NCBI RefSeq assembly: GCF_004363175.1
Contig: NZ_SNYR01000001.1
Span: forward strand, 992,001 to 1,056,000
DNA: 64,000 nt
Source: Maritalea mobilis
Lineage (GTDB): Bacteria > Pseudomonadota > Alphaproteobacteria > Rhizobiales > Devosiaceae
Direction: 5' to 3'
Made by a program: the position numbers and the translations under genes. This document shows positions 56,149 through 64,000 of this stretch, piece after piece. Position 1 is the stretch's first letter. Every line of letters begins with the position of its first letter. The notes under the pieces were generated by a model that had not been told where the DNA came from, made no database searches, and was given only the letters and a program-made list of their open reading frames with translations.

Positions 56149-56805
56149 ATGCGTCCACCTCTCGATTATCAACCGCCGAAAGACCCTTTGAAGATCATAT
56201 TCGAGGACGATGATTTGCTGGTGGTTGATAAGCCTTCTGGCCTGCTCACCGTGCCAGGCAAAGCGGAACATCTGTGGGACTGCCTAGAATATCGTGCGAA
56301 GCAATATTGCGATGAGGCGCGGATAATCCATCGGCTGGATATGGACACCTCGGGCATTGTGATTTTGGCGAAAAATGCCAATGCCCACCGCCATATCGGG
56401 CTGCAATTTGAACGCCGACACACCAGCAAAATTTATCAAGCGCTGGCTTGGGGCAACGCGGAAAAAGATGAAGGATTAATCGACCTTCCCCTACGTTGCG
56501 ATTGGCCGAACCGCCCGCTTCAATTGATTGACTTTGATAAGGGCAAATCCGCGCAAACGCGTTATGAAGTTTTAGAACGCAACGAGCGCACCAGTAGATT
56601 TGACCTATTTCCAATCACCGGCCGCTCTCACCAATTGCGGGTGCATCTGCTCGCACTCGGCCATCCCATTTTGGGCGATAATTTTTATGCACCGCTTTTC
56701 GTACAAGCAGCCCATGACCGCCTTTGCTTACATGCCCGCTTTTTGGAAGTGCATCACCCAAACGGCGGCGAACGCATTAGCTTTGAAAGCGGAGTGCCGT
56801 TTTAG
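56149..56805 (+). CDS. RluA-family pseudouridine synthase
   Basis: A 218-aa enzyme with catalytic aspartate in the RluA motif HRLDMDTSGIVILAK and the later TGRSHQLRVHLLALGHPI. Short length without an S4 domain fits RluA (23S rRNA / tRNA U32) more than RluC or RluD. The stop shares TTAG (56802-56805) with the convergent MFS gene. Confidence 0.92.
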   Translation: MRPPLDYQPPKDPLKIIFEDDDLLVVDKPSGLLTVPGKAEHLWDCLEYRAKQYCDEARIIHRLDMDTSGIVILAKNANAHRHIGLQFERRHTSKIYQALAWGNAEKDEGLIDLPLRCDWPNRPLQLIDFDKGKSAQTRYEVLERNERTSRFDLFPITGRSHQLRVHLLALGHPILGDNFYAPLFVQAAHDRLCLHARFLEVHHPNGGERISFESGVPF

Positions 56806-58085
56806 GCAACTCGATCGGCCCGCATTTCAGCGGCCACAATCTTCTCTTCTGTTAGCCTTGTGAGGGCATAAAACAAAAGCAAGAGGCAGATGATTGCTGC
56901 AACCAGAAATGCACTGCGCAAAGCCCATTCGCGGCCCAACACTGGTTCAAACCATTGCACAACAAAGCCACCCAGCAGCGTGCCGATAGGCATCATGCCC
57001 CAACCAAAGAATCGATAGACGGCATTCACACGACCCAACAAGGCATCAGGGATAACACGTTGCCTGAACGAAACTGTGTGAATGTTCCAACCGACAGTAC
57101 CAATGCCGCCAACAAAGATAACCAGCCACGCAAACCAAAAGCTGCTGGCAAAACCAACTGCCAAATTCTCGAGCATCATCAAGGCCATGGCCACAAGCAA
57201 CATATGACGCATGCGCAGCCATTTGCCCAACCAAGGCACGGCAAAACTGCCAACTACGCCGCCCAACGCGCCCGCAGTGAGCAACAAACCATATCCGGCA
57301 GCGTCGAGCATCAACACTTCCTGCGCAAACAGCACATAAATGGCAAAGCCCATCATAAAAGCAGCGTTTACCCCGCCAAGAATAAACGCCAGATCGCGCA
57401 GCAACGGGAATCGCCAAAGCCAGCCAATCCCCTCTTTCAATTCAGTCATAAAGTGAGTTGACGCACCGTTTGTTTTGGGCTGACGCACCGGCACAGAAAT
57501 CCAAAGCATCATGAAAGCAGCAAAGAGGAACGCCAAAGCATTGGTGGCCAGCGGCATGAAAATCGCAACGGCGATAAGAAAGCCTGCCAATGGCGGGCCA
57601 GCCAGCCCGTTAAGCACCATCTCCACGGCCGAAAATCGCCCATTTGCCGCCTCCAACTGTTCACGCACGACAATGCTGGGCAAAATGGTCTGGCCTGCAT
57701 TATCGCGCAGTACTTCGCAAATGCCCAAAACCAATGAAGCGATGTATAGCGACAGCAACAGAAACCAGTTTGTGCTGTCCTCGCCAATCGCTTGCATCGG
57801 GCCATATTGCACAAAGATGGCCGCGAGTAGCCCGGTGACAAGAAACCGAACCAAATCCATGCCGATCATTATTTTGCGACGATCAAACCGATCTGTGATC
57901 ACCCCAGCGGGCAGTGAAAAGAAAAACCAAGGGCTACGCAAGAACACGGCAACCAAAGCAATAAGCAACGGGTCCCTTGTCAATAAAGATGCGATCCACG
58001 GGAAGGCAACAAGCGCAACGCCGTCAGCCAGATTAGAGGCACCCGCGGCGAACCAAAGTTTTGCAAAATTTCGATTTATCAGCAC
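56802..58085 (-). CDS. MFS transporter (DHA3-like)
   Basis: A 427-aa transporter starting at GTG 58085 (LINRNFAKLWFAAGAS), whose G is shared with the TAG stop of the gene upstream. The A-loop is PAGVITDRFDRRKIMIG. Third DHA3-type exporter of the window. Its translation may depend on readthrough of the broken kinase gene before it, since no separate ribosome site is clear. Confidence 0.87.
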   Translation of the reverse strand: MLINRNFAKLWFAAGASNLADGVALVAFPWIASLLTRDPLLIALVAVFLRSPWFFFSLPAGVITDRFDRRKIMIGMDLVRFLVTGLLAAIFVQYGPMQAIGEDSTNWFLLLSLYIASLVLGICEVLRDNAGQTILPSIVVREQLEAANGRFSAVEMVLNGLAGPPLAGFLIAVAIFMPLATNALAFLFAAFMMLWISVPVRQPKTNGASTHFMTELKEGIGWLWRFPLLRDLAFILGGVNAAFMMGFAIYVLFAQEVLMLDAAGYGLLLTAGALGGVVGSFAVPWLGKWLRMRHMLLVAMALMMLENLAVGFASSFWFAWLVIFVGGIGTVGWNIHTVSFRQRVIPDALLGRVNAVYRFFGWGMMPIGTLLGGFVVQWFEPVLGREWALRSAFLVAAIICLLLLFYALTRLTEEKIVAAEMRADRVA

Positions 58086-58588
58086 TAGGCGGAAAATTCT
58101 TTGAGTAATTTATTCATTTCACTTGGATGAGACAGTATGCGCACAGATTTATCAAGGTGAAAAAGCTTGTCCTTAATTTTCGGCGCGCGTTTGCGACGAA
58201 AGGTCAGCACATAGTTTAGAAATTGGAGGTCAAGCTTTTCAGAGCACCCCGGCGCCAGATCTGGCCGCGTCTGCCCTTTATATGTCCAATACCGTTTGAG
58301 CACGCGTCAAGCGCAAAGCCATGTGGGAAAATCAAGAAAGATGATCAGATCGGCACGAGGCAAACGAATATCATGGGTTTTGCTGTAATTCCCATCCATC
58401 ACCCATTTATCTTCAGCACAAAGGGTGGCAACGGTGGTACGCCAATCATCATGATCTGGCTCCACCCAACCGGGTGAGAAATAATGCTGATCCATATGAA
58501 CCACTGGCAGATCAAGCGCGGCACCAAGCTTGCGCGCCAAGGTGGATTTACCTGAACCGGAACACCCTAAAATCGCGATACGTTGCAT
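58085..58588 (-). pseudogene. P-loop adenylate-kinase-like protein interrupted by one in-frame TGA
   Basis: One frame of 168 codons encodes a FlaR-like P-loop kinase: Walker A GCSGSGKST (8-16), MDGNYSKTHDIRLPRAD, then FLDFPTWLCA. A TGA (58307-58309, codon 94) follows, then RVLKRYWTYKGQTRPD continues in the same frame to TAG 58085. In relatives a tryptophan usually stands here (WLCxWRVLKR), so TGG to TGA is a single base change. Everything else is intact and coupled to the MFS gene downstream. It is a fresh nonsense mutation, a sequencing error, or readthrough. Confidence 0.85.
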
Positions 58589-58629
58589 CAACCCCTCCCC
58601 CAGAAAAGGAGGCGGGTTTAAACCATCGC

Positions 58630-59541
58630 CTATTTGTTGGCAAGTTGAACCACGGATTTAAAGCGTGGCTGATCCTGCGGCACCAGATTGACCACTTTAT
58701 AGCCCCGCGCTTCCATATCTTTGAGCAATTGCGGCAGCATTTTCACGGTGCGATGATGAATATCGTGGAAAAGCACGATGCCTCGCCCCGCTTTGGCCAT
58801 GCGCGCCAATGTACGCTCGCGCACCTGGTCAGCGCTATCGCTAAAATAATCTTTGGAATCCACGCCCACATCCATGATCACATAACCTGAATTGGTGACC
58901 GCTGTGCGGAGCTGGGCATTTTGCGCCAGATAAGGAAACCGGAAAAACGGCGCAGGCGCCTTATGAATTGGCGACAAGGCTGCCACAACTGGCCGCTGGC
59001 CGCGTTCAATCTCTGCCAACGCTGCAGCAACGTTCAGTTTGGTTAGATCGCCATGCGAGTGCGTGTGCAAGCCAACAGTGTGTCCGCGCTTGGCCACTTC
59101 ACGCACCAAACCCGGGTGAGACTGCGCTGAACGGCCTAACATCAAAAACATGGCTTTGACGTCATGCTCATCAAGAATATCGAGGATTTTCTCGGTTTTG
59201 CCTGGGCGCGGACCATCATCAAAAGTCAACACAAACTCGCCTTTGGCCAGTTGGATATCCTTTTGCATTGAAACAGAAAGGGTGCGCCCCTCAAGGGCTT
59301 GACCGCTCCTCCGCAATTCAAGGTGCGGCGCTATAGACGCCGTTCTTACGGGATCCACTTTCGGATCAGAATTGCCGGTCAACAGTGCGCGCGCAACTTG
59401 CTCTTTTTCGTCGGCTTTTGCGGGCATTTCTTGAGTATAAGCGGAGCGACTTGTTGTCGGTCCATTTTTTGGTGGCTTTGCACATCCACCCAGCATGGCA
59501 AGCACTGCCAAACCAATCACTACACCACGCAACTGAACCAT
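58630..59541 (-). CDS. Lipoprotein polysaccharide deacetylase (NodB domain)
   Basis: About 303 aa. A lipoprotein signal ends LAVLAMLGGC with lipobox Cys20. A 75-residue linker precedes the NodB domain: TFDDGP (106-111), LHTHSHGDL (159-167, metal-binding histidines) and RIFRFPYL-like APFFRFPYLA. Such enzymes remove N-acetyl groups from chitin-like or peptidoglycan sugars in the envelope. ATG 59541 or GTG 59544. A CtrA-like half-site TTAACCAT lies upstream on its strand (59587-59594). Confidence 0.9.
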   Translation of the reverse strand: MVQLRGVVIGLAVLAMLGGCAKPPKNGPTTSRSAYTQEMPAKADEKEQVARALLTGNSDPKVDPVRTASIAPHLELRRSGQALEGRTLSVSMQKDIQLAKGEFVLTFDDGPRPGKTEKILDILDEHDVKAMFLMLGRSAQSHPGLVREVAKRGHTVGLHTHSHGDLTKLNVAAALAEIERGQRPVVAALSPIHKAPAPFFRFPYLAQNAQLRTAVTNSGYVIMDVGVDSKDYFSDSADQVRERTLARMAKAGRGIVLFHDIHHRTVKMLPQLLKDMEARGYKVVNLVPQDQPRFKSVVQLANK

Positions 59542-59612
59542 CACTCGAACCCAAAATCATGAAATCACATAATTTTTAGTTGGGTTATGGTTAATTTTGC
59601 GTTGCGTTTAAT

Positions 59613-59780
59613 TTAGATTTGAACGGTTTCGCTCATCACAACTACGTCGTTCGATTCAATGGCTGCCATGAGTTTTTCAAAGGCACGCCGCTCAATCACA
59701 TACATTTGGTCGCCAGAAGGCGTGTATATGATTTGCTTCTCAACGCGCGCTAACGCGTCAAGCAGACTATTATGTTCCAT
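59613..59780 (-). CDS. Small acidic protein of unknown function (55 aa)
   Basis: ATG 59780 starts MEHNSLLDALARVEKQI, with later MYVIERRAFEKLMAAIE and a hydrophobic VVVMSETVQI end. A longer version from TTG 59837 adds 19 residues. The hydrophobic/charged pattern looks like real coding sequence. A 21-bp motif shared with 29780-29800 lies just upstream. Family not recognised. Confidence 0.55.
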   Translation of the reverse strand: MEHNSLLDALARVEKQIIYTPSGDQMYVIERRAFEKLMAAIESNDVVVMSETVQI

Positions 59781-59837
59781 TTCGATGGCCTCGTCGTCGA
59801 ATTTCAAAAAAATAGGTCTAGGGAAAAATGTCGTCAA

Positions 59838-59858
59838 CTTCGATCAACATGGGCTGAT
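59838..59858. repeat. 21-bp motif shared with 29780-29800 (copy 2)
   Basis: CTTCGATCAACATGGGCTGAT; see copy 1. It begins 1 nt beyond the longest possible start of the small gene at 59613. Confidence 0.35.
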
Positions 59859-60091
59859 ATAACAAAGTAAAAAAATTTTACTAGCAGAATAATTTATATT
59901 CTACCATTCAAATCCAATATGTGACAAAAATGTAACGAACCTACGGTTACGGTTACATATCAGCCTCTAGATATTGCACAGGTGAAGTTTTACTACATCT
60001 TTCATACTTCTACGCAGCTTTGCTTTTTGCTACATAAAACACTCTCATTGCATGCGCGATTAAGCCCATGCTCCCGAAATTGGAGGAAATT
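59859..60091. promoter_or_regulatory. Promoter region of the Cys/Met-metabolism gene with an inverted repeat
   Basis: AT-rich, with no ORF. ATGTAAC (59930-59936) and GTTACAT (59952-59958) form an inverted repeat with an extra GGTTAC copy inside (GGTTACGGTTACAT). It lies about 135 nt before ATG 60092. It could be an operator for the PLP-enzyme gene. No terminator or RNA gene is evident. Together with the start ambiguity of the small gene at 59613, this covers the gene-free stretch 59781-60091. Confidence 0.4.
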
Positions 60092-61231
60092 ATGACGCGT
60101 CGCCAACGCTTGGAAACTCTTTTTGCGCAAGCCGCTGGCTATATCGACCAGCAAACAGGCGGCGTGGTGCCTGCAATTCAACCCTCCACAACATTTGTGC
60201 GGGATGAGCAATATGACCTACTGCGCGACAACAACATCTATGCCCGCGACGATAATGACATTGTGCGGCTGGCAGAGAAGATTTTGGCCACAGCTGAAAA
60301 TGCGCAGGATGCGTTGGTGTTTCCAACTGGCATGGCCTCCATTGCCGCCCTGTTCCGCACCATTCGCGCAGGCCAAACCATCATCATGCAATCGCAAATT
60401 TATTGGGGCACGACCAAATGGGCGCGAGAGTTTTGCGAACGCCGCGACGTCAAATTGATTGAGCAAGACACCAGCAAAACAGACGAAACCATTGCATTGA
60501 TCGCGGCTGAAAAGCCTGCACTGGTCTTCATCGAAACACCATCAAACCCGTGGCTGCACATCACTGACATAAGCGCACTCGCTGATGCGACGAAACAAGT
60601 GGACGCCATCTTGGCAGTCGATTCCACAGCGGCGGGCCCTGCCACTTCCAACCCGCTGGATCTTGGCGCAAATATTGTGATGCATTCCGGCACCAAAAGC
60701 ATCAATGGCCATTCTGACGTGCTGGCCGGTGTGTTGGCCGTGGACGATGAAACGCGAACAATCTGGCAAGACATCAAAGTGGACCGCCACGATGCAGGCG
60801 CGGTGATCGGCAGCTTTGAAGCCTATTTGCTGATCCGTGGCATGCGGACCTTGCCATTGCGCATGGAGCGCATGAGCGAAAATGCGATGGCTGTGGCAAG
60901 CTATTTGAGCAATCATGATCAAGTGGATCATGTGTTCTACCCCGGGCTCGAAAGCCATGAAGCGCACGCGCTTGCCAAATCACAAATGCAAAACGGCTTT
61001 GGACCGCTTCTCTCCTTCACGGTGAAAGGTGATAAGCAACGCGCACTTGATGTTGTGGGCAAAATGAAGCTGTTCAAACGCGCCACATCTTTGGGCGGCG
61101 TAGAAAGCTTGGTGGAGCATCGCTATACAATTGAAAGCACCACGGGCATTCCGGAAACGCTGCTGCGCCTTTCTGTCGGCATTGAGCATATCGACGATCT
61201 GATTGCCGACCTCGAGGCCGCCCTCAGCTAA
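60092..61231 (+). CDS. Cys/Met-metabolism PLP enzyme (cystathionine beta-lyase / gamma-synthase family)
   Basis: About 379 aa, fold-type I. The PLP lysine is K202 in MHSGTKSINGHSDV. TGMASIAAL (80-88) binds the phosphate and SLGGVESL is a late signature. Sequence alone does not separate beta-lyase from gamma-synthase. ATG 60092 follows TTGGAGGAAATT; ATG 60068 is open in frame but lacks this site. The stop shares CTAA with the convergent AraC gene. Confidence 0.88.
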   Translation: MTRRQRLETLFAQAAGYIDQQTGGVVPAIQPSTTFVRDEQYDLLRDNNIYARDDNDIVRLAEKILATAENAQDALVFPTGMASIAALFRTIRAGQTIIMQSQIYWGTTKWAREFCERRDVKLIEQDTSKTDETIALIAAEKPALVFIETPSNPWLHITDISALADATKQVDAILAVDSTAAGPATSNPLDLGANIVMHSGTKSINGHSDVLAGVLAVDDETRTIWQDIKVDRHDAGAVIGSFEAYLLIRGMRTLPLRMERMSENAMAVASYLSNHDQVDHVFYPGLESHEAHALAKSQMQNGFGPLLSFTVKGDKQRALDVVGKMKLFKRATSLGGVESLVEHRYTIESTTGIPETLLRLSVGIEHIDDLIADLEAALS

Positions 61232-62040
61232 GCCGATTGCGCCAATAGCTGCTGCGGCGTGCGGCCGACCAGCGCCGAAAAGGCTTTGGTGAAGTGCGCC
61301 TGATCAAAATAGCCAAGGCGATGGGCCAGCTCTGTCAAAGAGCGCTCTTCGCCTTGATTGATGGCGTCCACCGCCTCGATCATCCGATAGCGATCAATCA
61401 CCCACTTGGGCGACACGCCAATATATTGCGCAAACAGGCGTTGCAGTTGCCGCGCATTTAAGCCGGATTGCGCAGCCAATTCCGACATGCGCGTCAAATC
61501 CGCATCGGCCTCAACCAATTGCACCAAATCGTGGGCCTGTTTGGCTTTGGCATCTTCATCAGCCTCAATGGCTGCAAAATGCTGATCCAAACGTTCTGCC
61601 ATCTCTGCAGGCTTACTCAAGGCAACAAACTCCGCCTCCAGGGCGCGCAAATCTACGCCCAATGGCGAAAGATTGACCTCATGCCGATCTGTCAGCGTTG
61701 CGATGGGCTGCTGCCAAAGCTCATATAAATAGCCAGGCCGGAATTTGAGACCGATTACGCGCCCCTTTCCCGACAGTTCATAAAAGAAGCGGTTTGTTTG
61801 AACCCCAAATAAGCCAGATCCTGCTTGCGGGTCTAAAACCAAATGTGCACTCGGGTGTGGCAAATTCTCTTGCCGGTAAACAGGCCGATCCCCGCGATCC
61901 CATTCAATCACCCAATAATTTTCAACCCAACGCCCAGCTTCAGCCGAAGGCGCAATGCGCGTCAGATCAAATTCAGCCATCGAAACATGTTTGGCAATCA
62001 AGCCACGGGCTGGGCCAAGATTGGGATCAGATTTTTCCAT
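61228..62040 (-). CDS. AraC-family transcriptional regulator
   Basis: A 270-aa protein. The N-terminal part (about 20-130) resembles the DUF6597 sensor found in many AraC proteins (HLVLDPQAGSGLFGVQT). The DNA-binding domain is at the end (MSELAAQSGLNARQLQRLF and YFDQAHFTKAFSALVGRTP). Divergent from the DUF3224 gene at 62116, a plausible target. Confidence 0.88.
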   Translation of the reverse strand: MEKSDPNLGPARGLIAKHVSMAEFDLTRIAPSAEAGRWVENYWVIEWDRGDRPVYRQENLPHPSAHLVLDPQAGSGLFGVQTNRFFYELSGKGRVIGLKFRPGYLYELWQQPIATLTDRHEVNLSPLGVDLRALEAEFVALSKPAEMAERLDQHFAAIEADEDAKAKQAHDLVQLVEADADLTRMSELAAQSGLNARQLQRLFAQYIGVSPKWVIDRYRMIEAVDAINQGEERSLTELAHRLGYFDQAHFTKAFSALVGRTPQQLLAQSA

Positions 62041-62115
62041 CAGCTTGTCGCGAAATTACAATTCATCATCAACAGATTTTGCCAAGCTAGGGCCAGATCA
62101 ACAAGGAAAAACAGC

Positions 62116-62505
62116 ATGAAACTTACGGGCACCTATAGCCATCTATCTTGGGATGAAACCGTGGTCGAGCAAATCAACGACCAACAAAAATTCAGCGAAG
62201 CACTGGTGAAAGAAGAGTTTGACGGCGATCTGCAAGGCAAAGCCAGCATCAAAATGCAGCTCTTTTATTGCGATGAAAGCACCGCAACCTATCACGGATT
62301 TCGCCTGTTCAACGGCAGCCTAAATGGCGAACCGGGCACATTGACCATTTTGGAAACCGGCACTTGGGCGACGGACAAAGCCACAACACATTGGCAAATT
62401 GTTGAAGGCTCCGGCACGGGCGCATTTGAAGGCGCAACTGGCCAAGGCGGTTATGAAGCGGGACACACCAATAAGGTCAATTGGCACTTGGATATATCGC
62501 TTTAA
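62116..62505 (+). CDS. DUF3224 family protein
   Basis: A 129-aa cytoplasmic protein starting MKLTGTYSHLSWDETVVEQ behind ACAAGGAAAAACAGC. The end pattern GSGTGAFEGATGQGGYEA is diagnostic of DUF3224, a small beta-barrel related in fold to allene oxide cyclase. Function unknown. Long upstream open frame excluded. The stop shares TTAA with the convergent EamA gene. Confidence 0.88.
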   Translation: MKLTGTYSHLSWDETVVEQINDQQKFSEALVKEEFDGDLQGKASIKMQLFYCDESTATYHGFRLFNGSLNGEPGTLTILETGTWATDKATTHWQIVEGSGTGAFEGATGQGGYEAGHTNKVNWHLDISL

Positions 62506-63389
62506 GCCTCATCTTTCGGCGTCAGATAGATCGACAGAAAATAGCAGCTGGCGAAAATCAGCGCAGCCCCAACCCATTGCAACGGCGTGGGCACATGTGA
62601 AAACAACACTAGCCCCAACAAGGCTGCCCACACTACGCTGGTATTGTCGGTGATCGCAAAAACGCCCACCGGCAATTGCTTCAGCGCAATCACAGACCAG
62701 TACCCCGCAAAGGCACCAACAACGCAAGTTGCAGCCAAAATGCCCCACTGGCCAACGCTCAACGGCACATATTGAGCGAGCCCCGGCGACAGAATAAGCG
62801 CGGCCAAGGAAAGCTGAATAAATGACATCAATATTGGGCCTTCCTTTTGCGTATGAAGCTTTAGAAAAGCCAATAAAGTTGCTTCCAAAATTGGCACAGC
62901 AATAAGCGCCAAAAGAGGCAAAAGCGACAGGCTGATCTGCGCGGAGAACAAGCCTTCGCTGATTAAAAACAGCAAAGCGCCGAGCAGCCCCACCAACAAG
63001 GCCACCGCAATTTTGCCATCGAATTTTTCGTTAAAAAACACCACACCATAAAGTGTGCTGATCAATTGCCCGGTCAGCGCGAAGGCGGCCACAGTGACAA
63101 GGGCGAAGTTGGCGAGTGCAAAATACATGCAAAGCGTCACCAGCGCAGCCCCCGCCGCCCGCAACACATGCAAGCGCCATTGCACACCAGCAAAATGAAG
63201 ATGCTGCCCCCAAAGGGCGACGCCGAAAAAGATCAACGCACTGCCCAGCGTGCGTAGAAACGCCACCTGCCCCACAGGCAGGCTAACCACCAGCACTTTC
63301 ACCAGCGCATCCATCACGGCAAAGGCAAACATGGCCAAAAGCGCCAACCCCAAAGCGGAAGGTTTTATGCGGTGGAGCAGCCTGCTCAT
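62502..63389 (-). CDS. EamA/DMT-family transporter, copy 1
   Basis: A 295-aa, ten-helix protein with two EamA repeats. ATG 63389 (MSRLLHRIKPSALGL) overlaps the upstream stop as ATGA; 25 more codons upstream are open but lie in the previous gene. Loop motif VVFFNEKFDGK at the end of the first repeat is typical. Substrate unknown. Tandem with the related gene upstream. Confidence 0.9.
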   Translation of the reverse strand: MSRLLHRIKPSALGLALLAMFAFAVMDALVKVLVVSLPVGQVAFLRTLGSALIFFGVALWGQHLHFAGVQWRLHVLRAAGAALVTLCMYFALANFALVTVAAFALTGQLISTLYGVVFFNEKFDGKIAVALLVGLLGALLFLISEGLFSAQISLSLLPLLALIAVPILEATLLAFLKLHTQKEGPILMSFIQLSLAALILSPGLAQYVPLSVGQWGILAATCVVGAFAGYWSVIALKQLPVGVFAITDNTSVVWAALLGLVLFSHVPTPLQWVGAALIFASCYFLSIYLTPKDEA

Positions 63390-64000
63390 CGTTTCGGCGT
63401 GCGGCGCACCTGCTTGCGTGCAGCAAGCAGGCAGGCAACAATGATCATAAAGGCACCAATCCACGTGGTAAGCGCGGGCACCTCAGCAAAAAAGATAAAG
63501 CCAAACAGTGCCGCCCAGAGCAAGGCAGTGTTTTCAGTGAGCACAAACACAGAGGCGGGCAAATGTTTGAGCGCCGACACGAACATCAAAAAGCCAAACG
63601 CCCCCAAAACACCAACGCCGACCAAGCGGGCACCCACTTCAACATTGGGCATTTCAAACTGGAAAAACACAAACGGCAAAACACAAATCCCGACGAAAGC
63701 TGCCTGCAGAAACGTAATCGCAATCGCATCCGCTTGCTTGGTTTGATTTTTCATCACCACCACACCAAGCGCATAGGCAGCAGGCGCAAAGATCGTCGCA
63801 AGCCAAGCAAATGTATCATCACTCAATGCAATATCGTCACTGCCGCCGCCCAACACGATCACCATGGCACCAGCAAAGCCCAAAATGGTGCCGAAAATGA
63901 GCGTTTTGCTAACTTCTTCCTTGAGGAAGATCACGCCCATTAAGCTAACCATCAAAGGCGCAGACATGAAAACCGATGTCACCAACACCAGCGGCAATTT
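63386..64000 (-). CDS. EamA/DMT-family transporter, copy 2 (cut by window end)
   Basis: The C-terminal 204 codons of a DMT transporter. The visible part starts inside the first repeat (KLPLVLVTSVFMSAPLMVSL) and has the repeat-end loop VIFLKEEVSKT and the second EamA repeat. Roughly 90 N-terminal residues lie beyond the window. It is related to the downstream gene and coupled to it by ATGA, so an exporter pair or duplicated gene is likely. Confidence 0.88.
   Translation of the reverse strand, partial: KLPLVLVTSVFMSAPLMVSLMGVIFLKEEVSKTLIFGTILGFAGAMVIVLGGGSDDIALSDDTFAWLATIFAPAAYALGVVVMKNQTKQADAIAITFLQAAFVGICVLPFVFFQFEMPNVEVGARLVGVGVLGAFGFLMFVSALKHLPASVFVLTENTALLWAALFGFIFFAEVPALTTWIGAFMIIVACLLAARKQVRRTPKR

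Noticed and set aside
60068-60091. Upstream ATG (MLPKLEEI) for the Cys/Met PLP enzyme
   Set aside because: The second ATG at 60092 has a strong GGAGG-type site at good spacing, and the longer form would place that site inside the coding region. Its likeness to the 21-bp motif (GCCCATGCT) is short and probably chance.

Overview
The window looks like chromosomal DNA from an alphaproteobacterium, most likely a free-living (perhaps marine) member of the Hyphomicrobiales. The reasons are the petABC / trmL / hemF neighbourhood, a CtrA-type TTAA-N7-TTAA box, ScfR/PccR-type short-chain acyl-CoA regulators, a propionyl-CoA carboxylase / methylmalonyl-CoA mutase operon, an FNR-type box at hemN, and short hairpin repeats of a kind common in this class. 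Genes are dense and mostly in translationally coupled strings (ATGA, GTGA and TAATG junctions). Six of eleven convergent pairs share a 4-nt YTAR stop overlap. I saw no rRNA, tRNA, CRISPR array, insertion sequence or prophage.

Layout. 1-2029 (-): cytochrome bc1 (petA-petB-petC, petC cut by the window edge). 2288-4157 (+): DinB-like protein, trmL, hemF. 4183-5853: a DGPF (YciI-like) protein with its ECF42-type sigma factor behind a matching promoter. 5865-6395: two tandem 68-aa paralogues of unknown function, each behind a CtrA-like box. 6392-8883 (-): CCA-adding enzyme, CoA pyrophosphatase, GNAT. 9210-11641: glutathione transferase, NUDIX, metallophosphoesterase. 11687-14957 (+): murL and murD2 (the alternative D-Glu route to peptidoglycan), a small protein and an SMR exporter. 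15046-17720: two exported proteins, an AraC regulator, and a run of tiny ORFs ending in hairpins.

17709-28048 is the propionate module: pccB, an inserted SDR-DoxX / DUF2269 / RidA segment, pccA, methylmalonyl-CoA mutase and epimerase on the minus strand, with a divergent ScfR (PccR-like) regulator. Next come an AT-rich orphan SIR2-like gene (28464-29522), a LysR regulator, and DUF2798 and YitT membrane proteins.

31890-44355 is the largest functional unit. On the minus strand are a second ScfR regulator, a CheY-like receiver, a small membrane protein and a 904-aa symporter-histidine kinase. Diverging from a multi-copy operator array are a branched-chain-type ABC importer (binding protein, two permeases, two ATPases) and acetyl-CoA synthetase. 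I infer a system for sensing, importing and activating a short carboxylate.

44558-50144: MFS exporters, hemN with an FNR box, an M19 dipeptidase and an RNA methyltransferase. 50299-53865 (-): the FMN-riboswitch riboflavin operon ribD-ribE-ribBA-ribH. 53951-64000: AraC/GyrI-like pair, gamma-glutamylcyclotransferase-like protein, pseudouridine synthase, MFS, a P-loop kinase gene broken by one in-frame TGA, a lipoprotein polysaccharide deacetylase, a Cys/Met-metabolism PLP enzyme, an AraC regulator, a DUF3224 protein and two tandem EamA transporters (the second cut by the window end).
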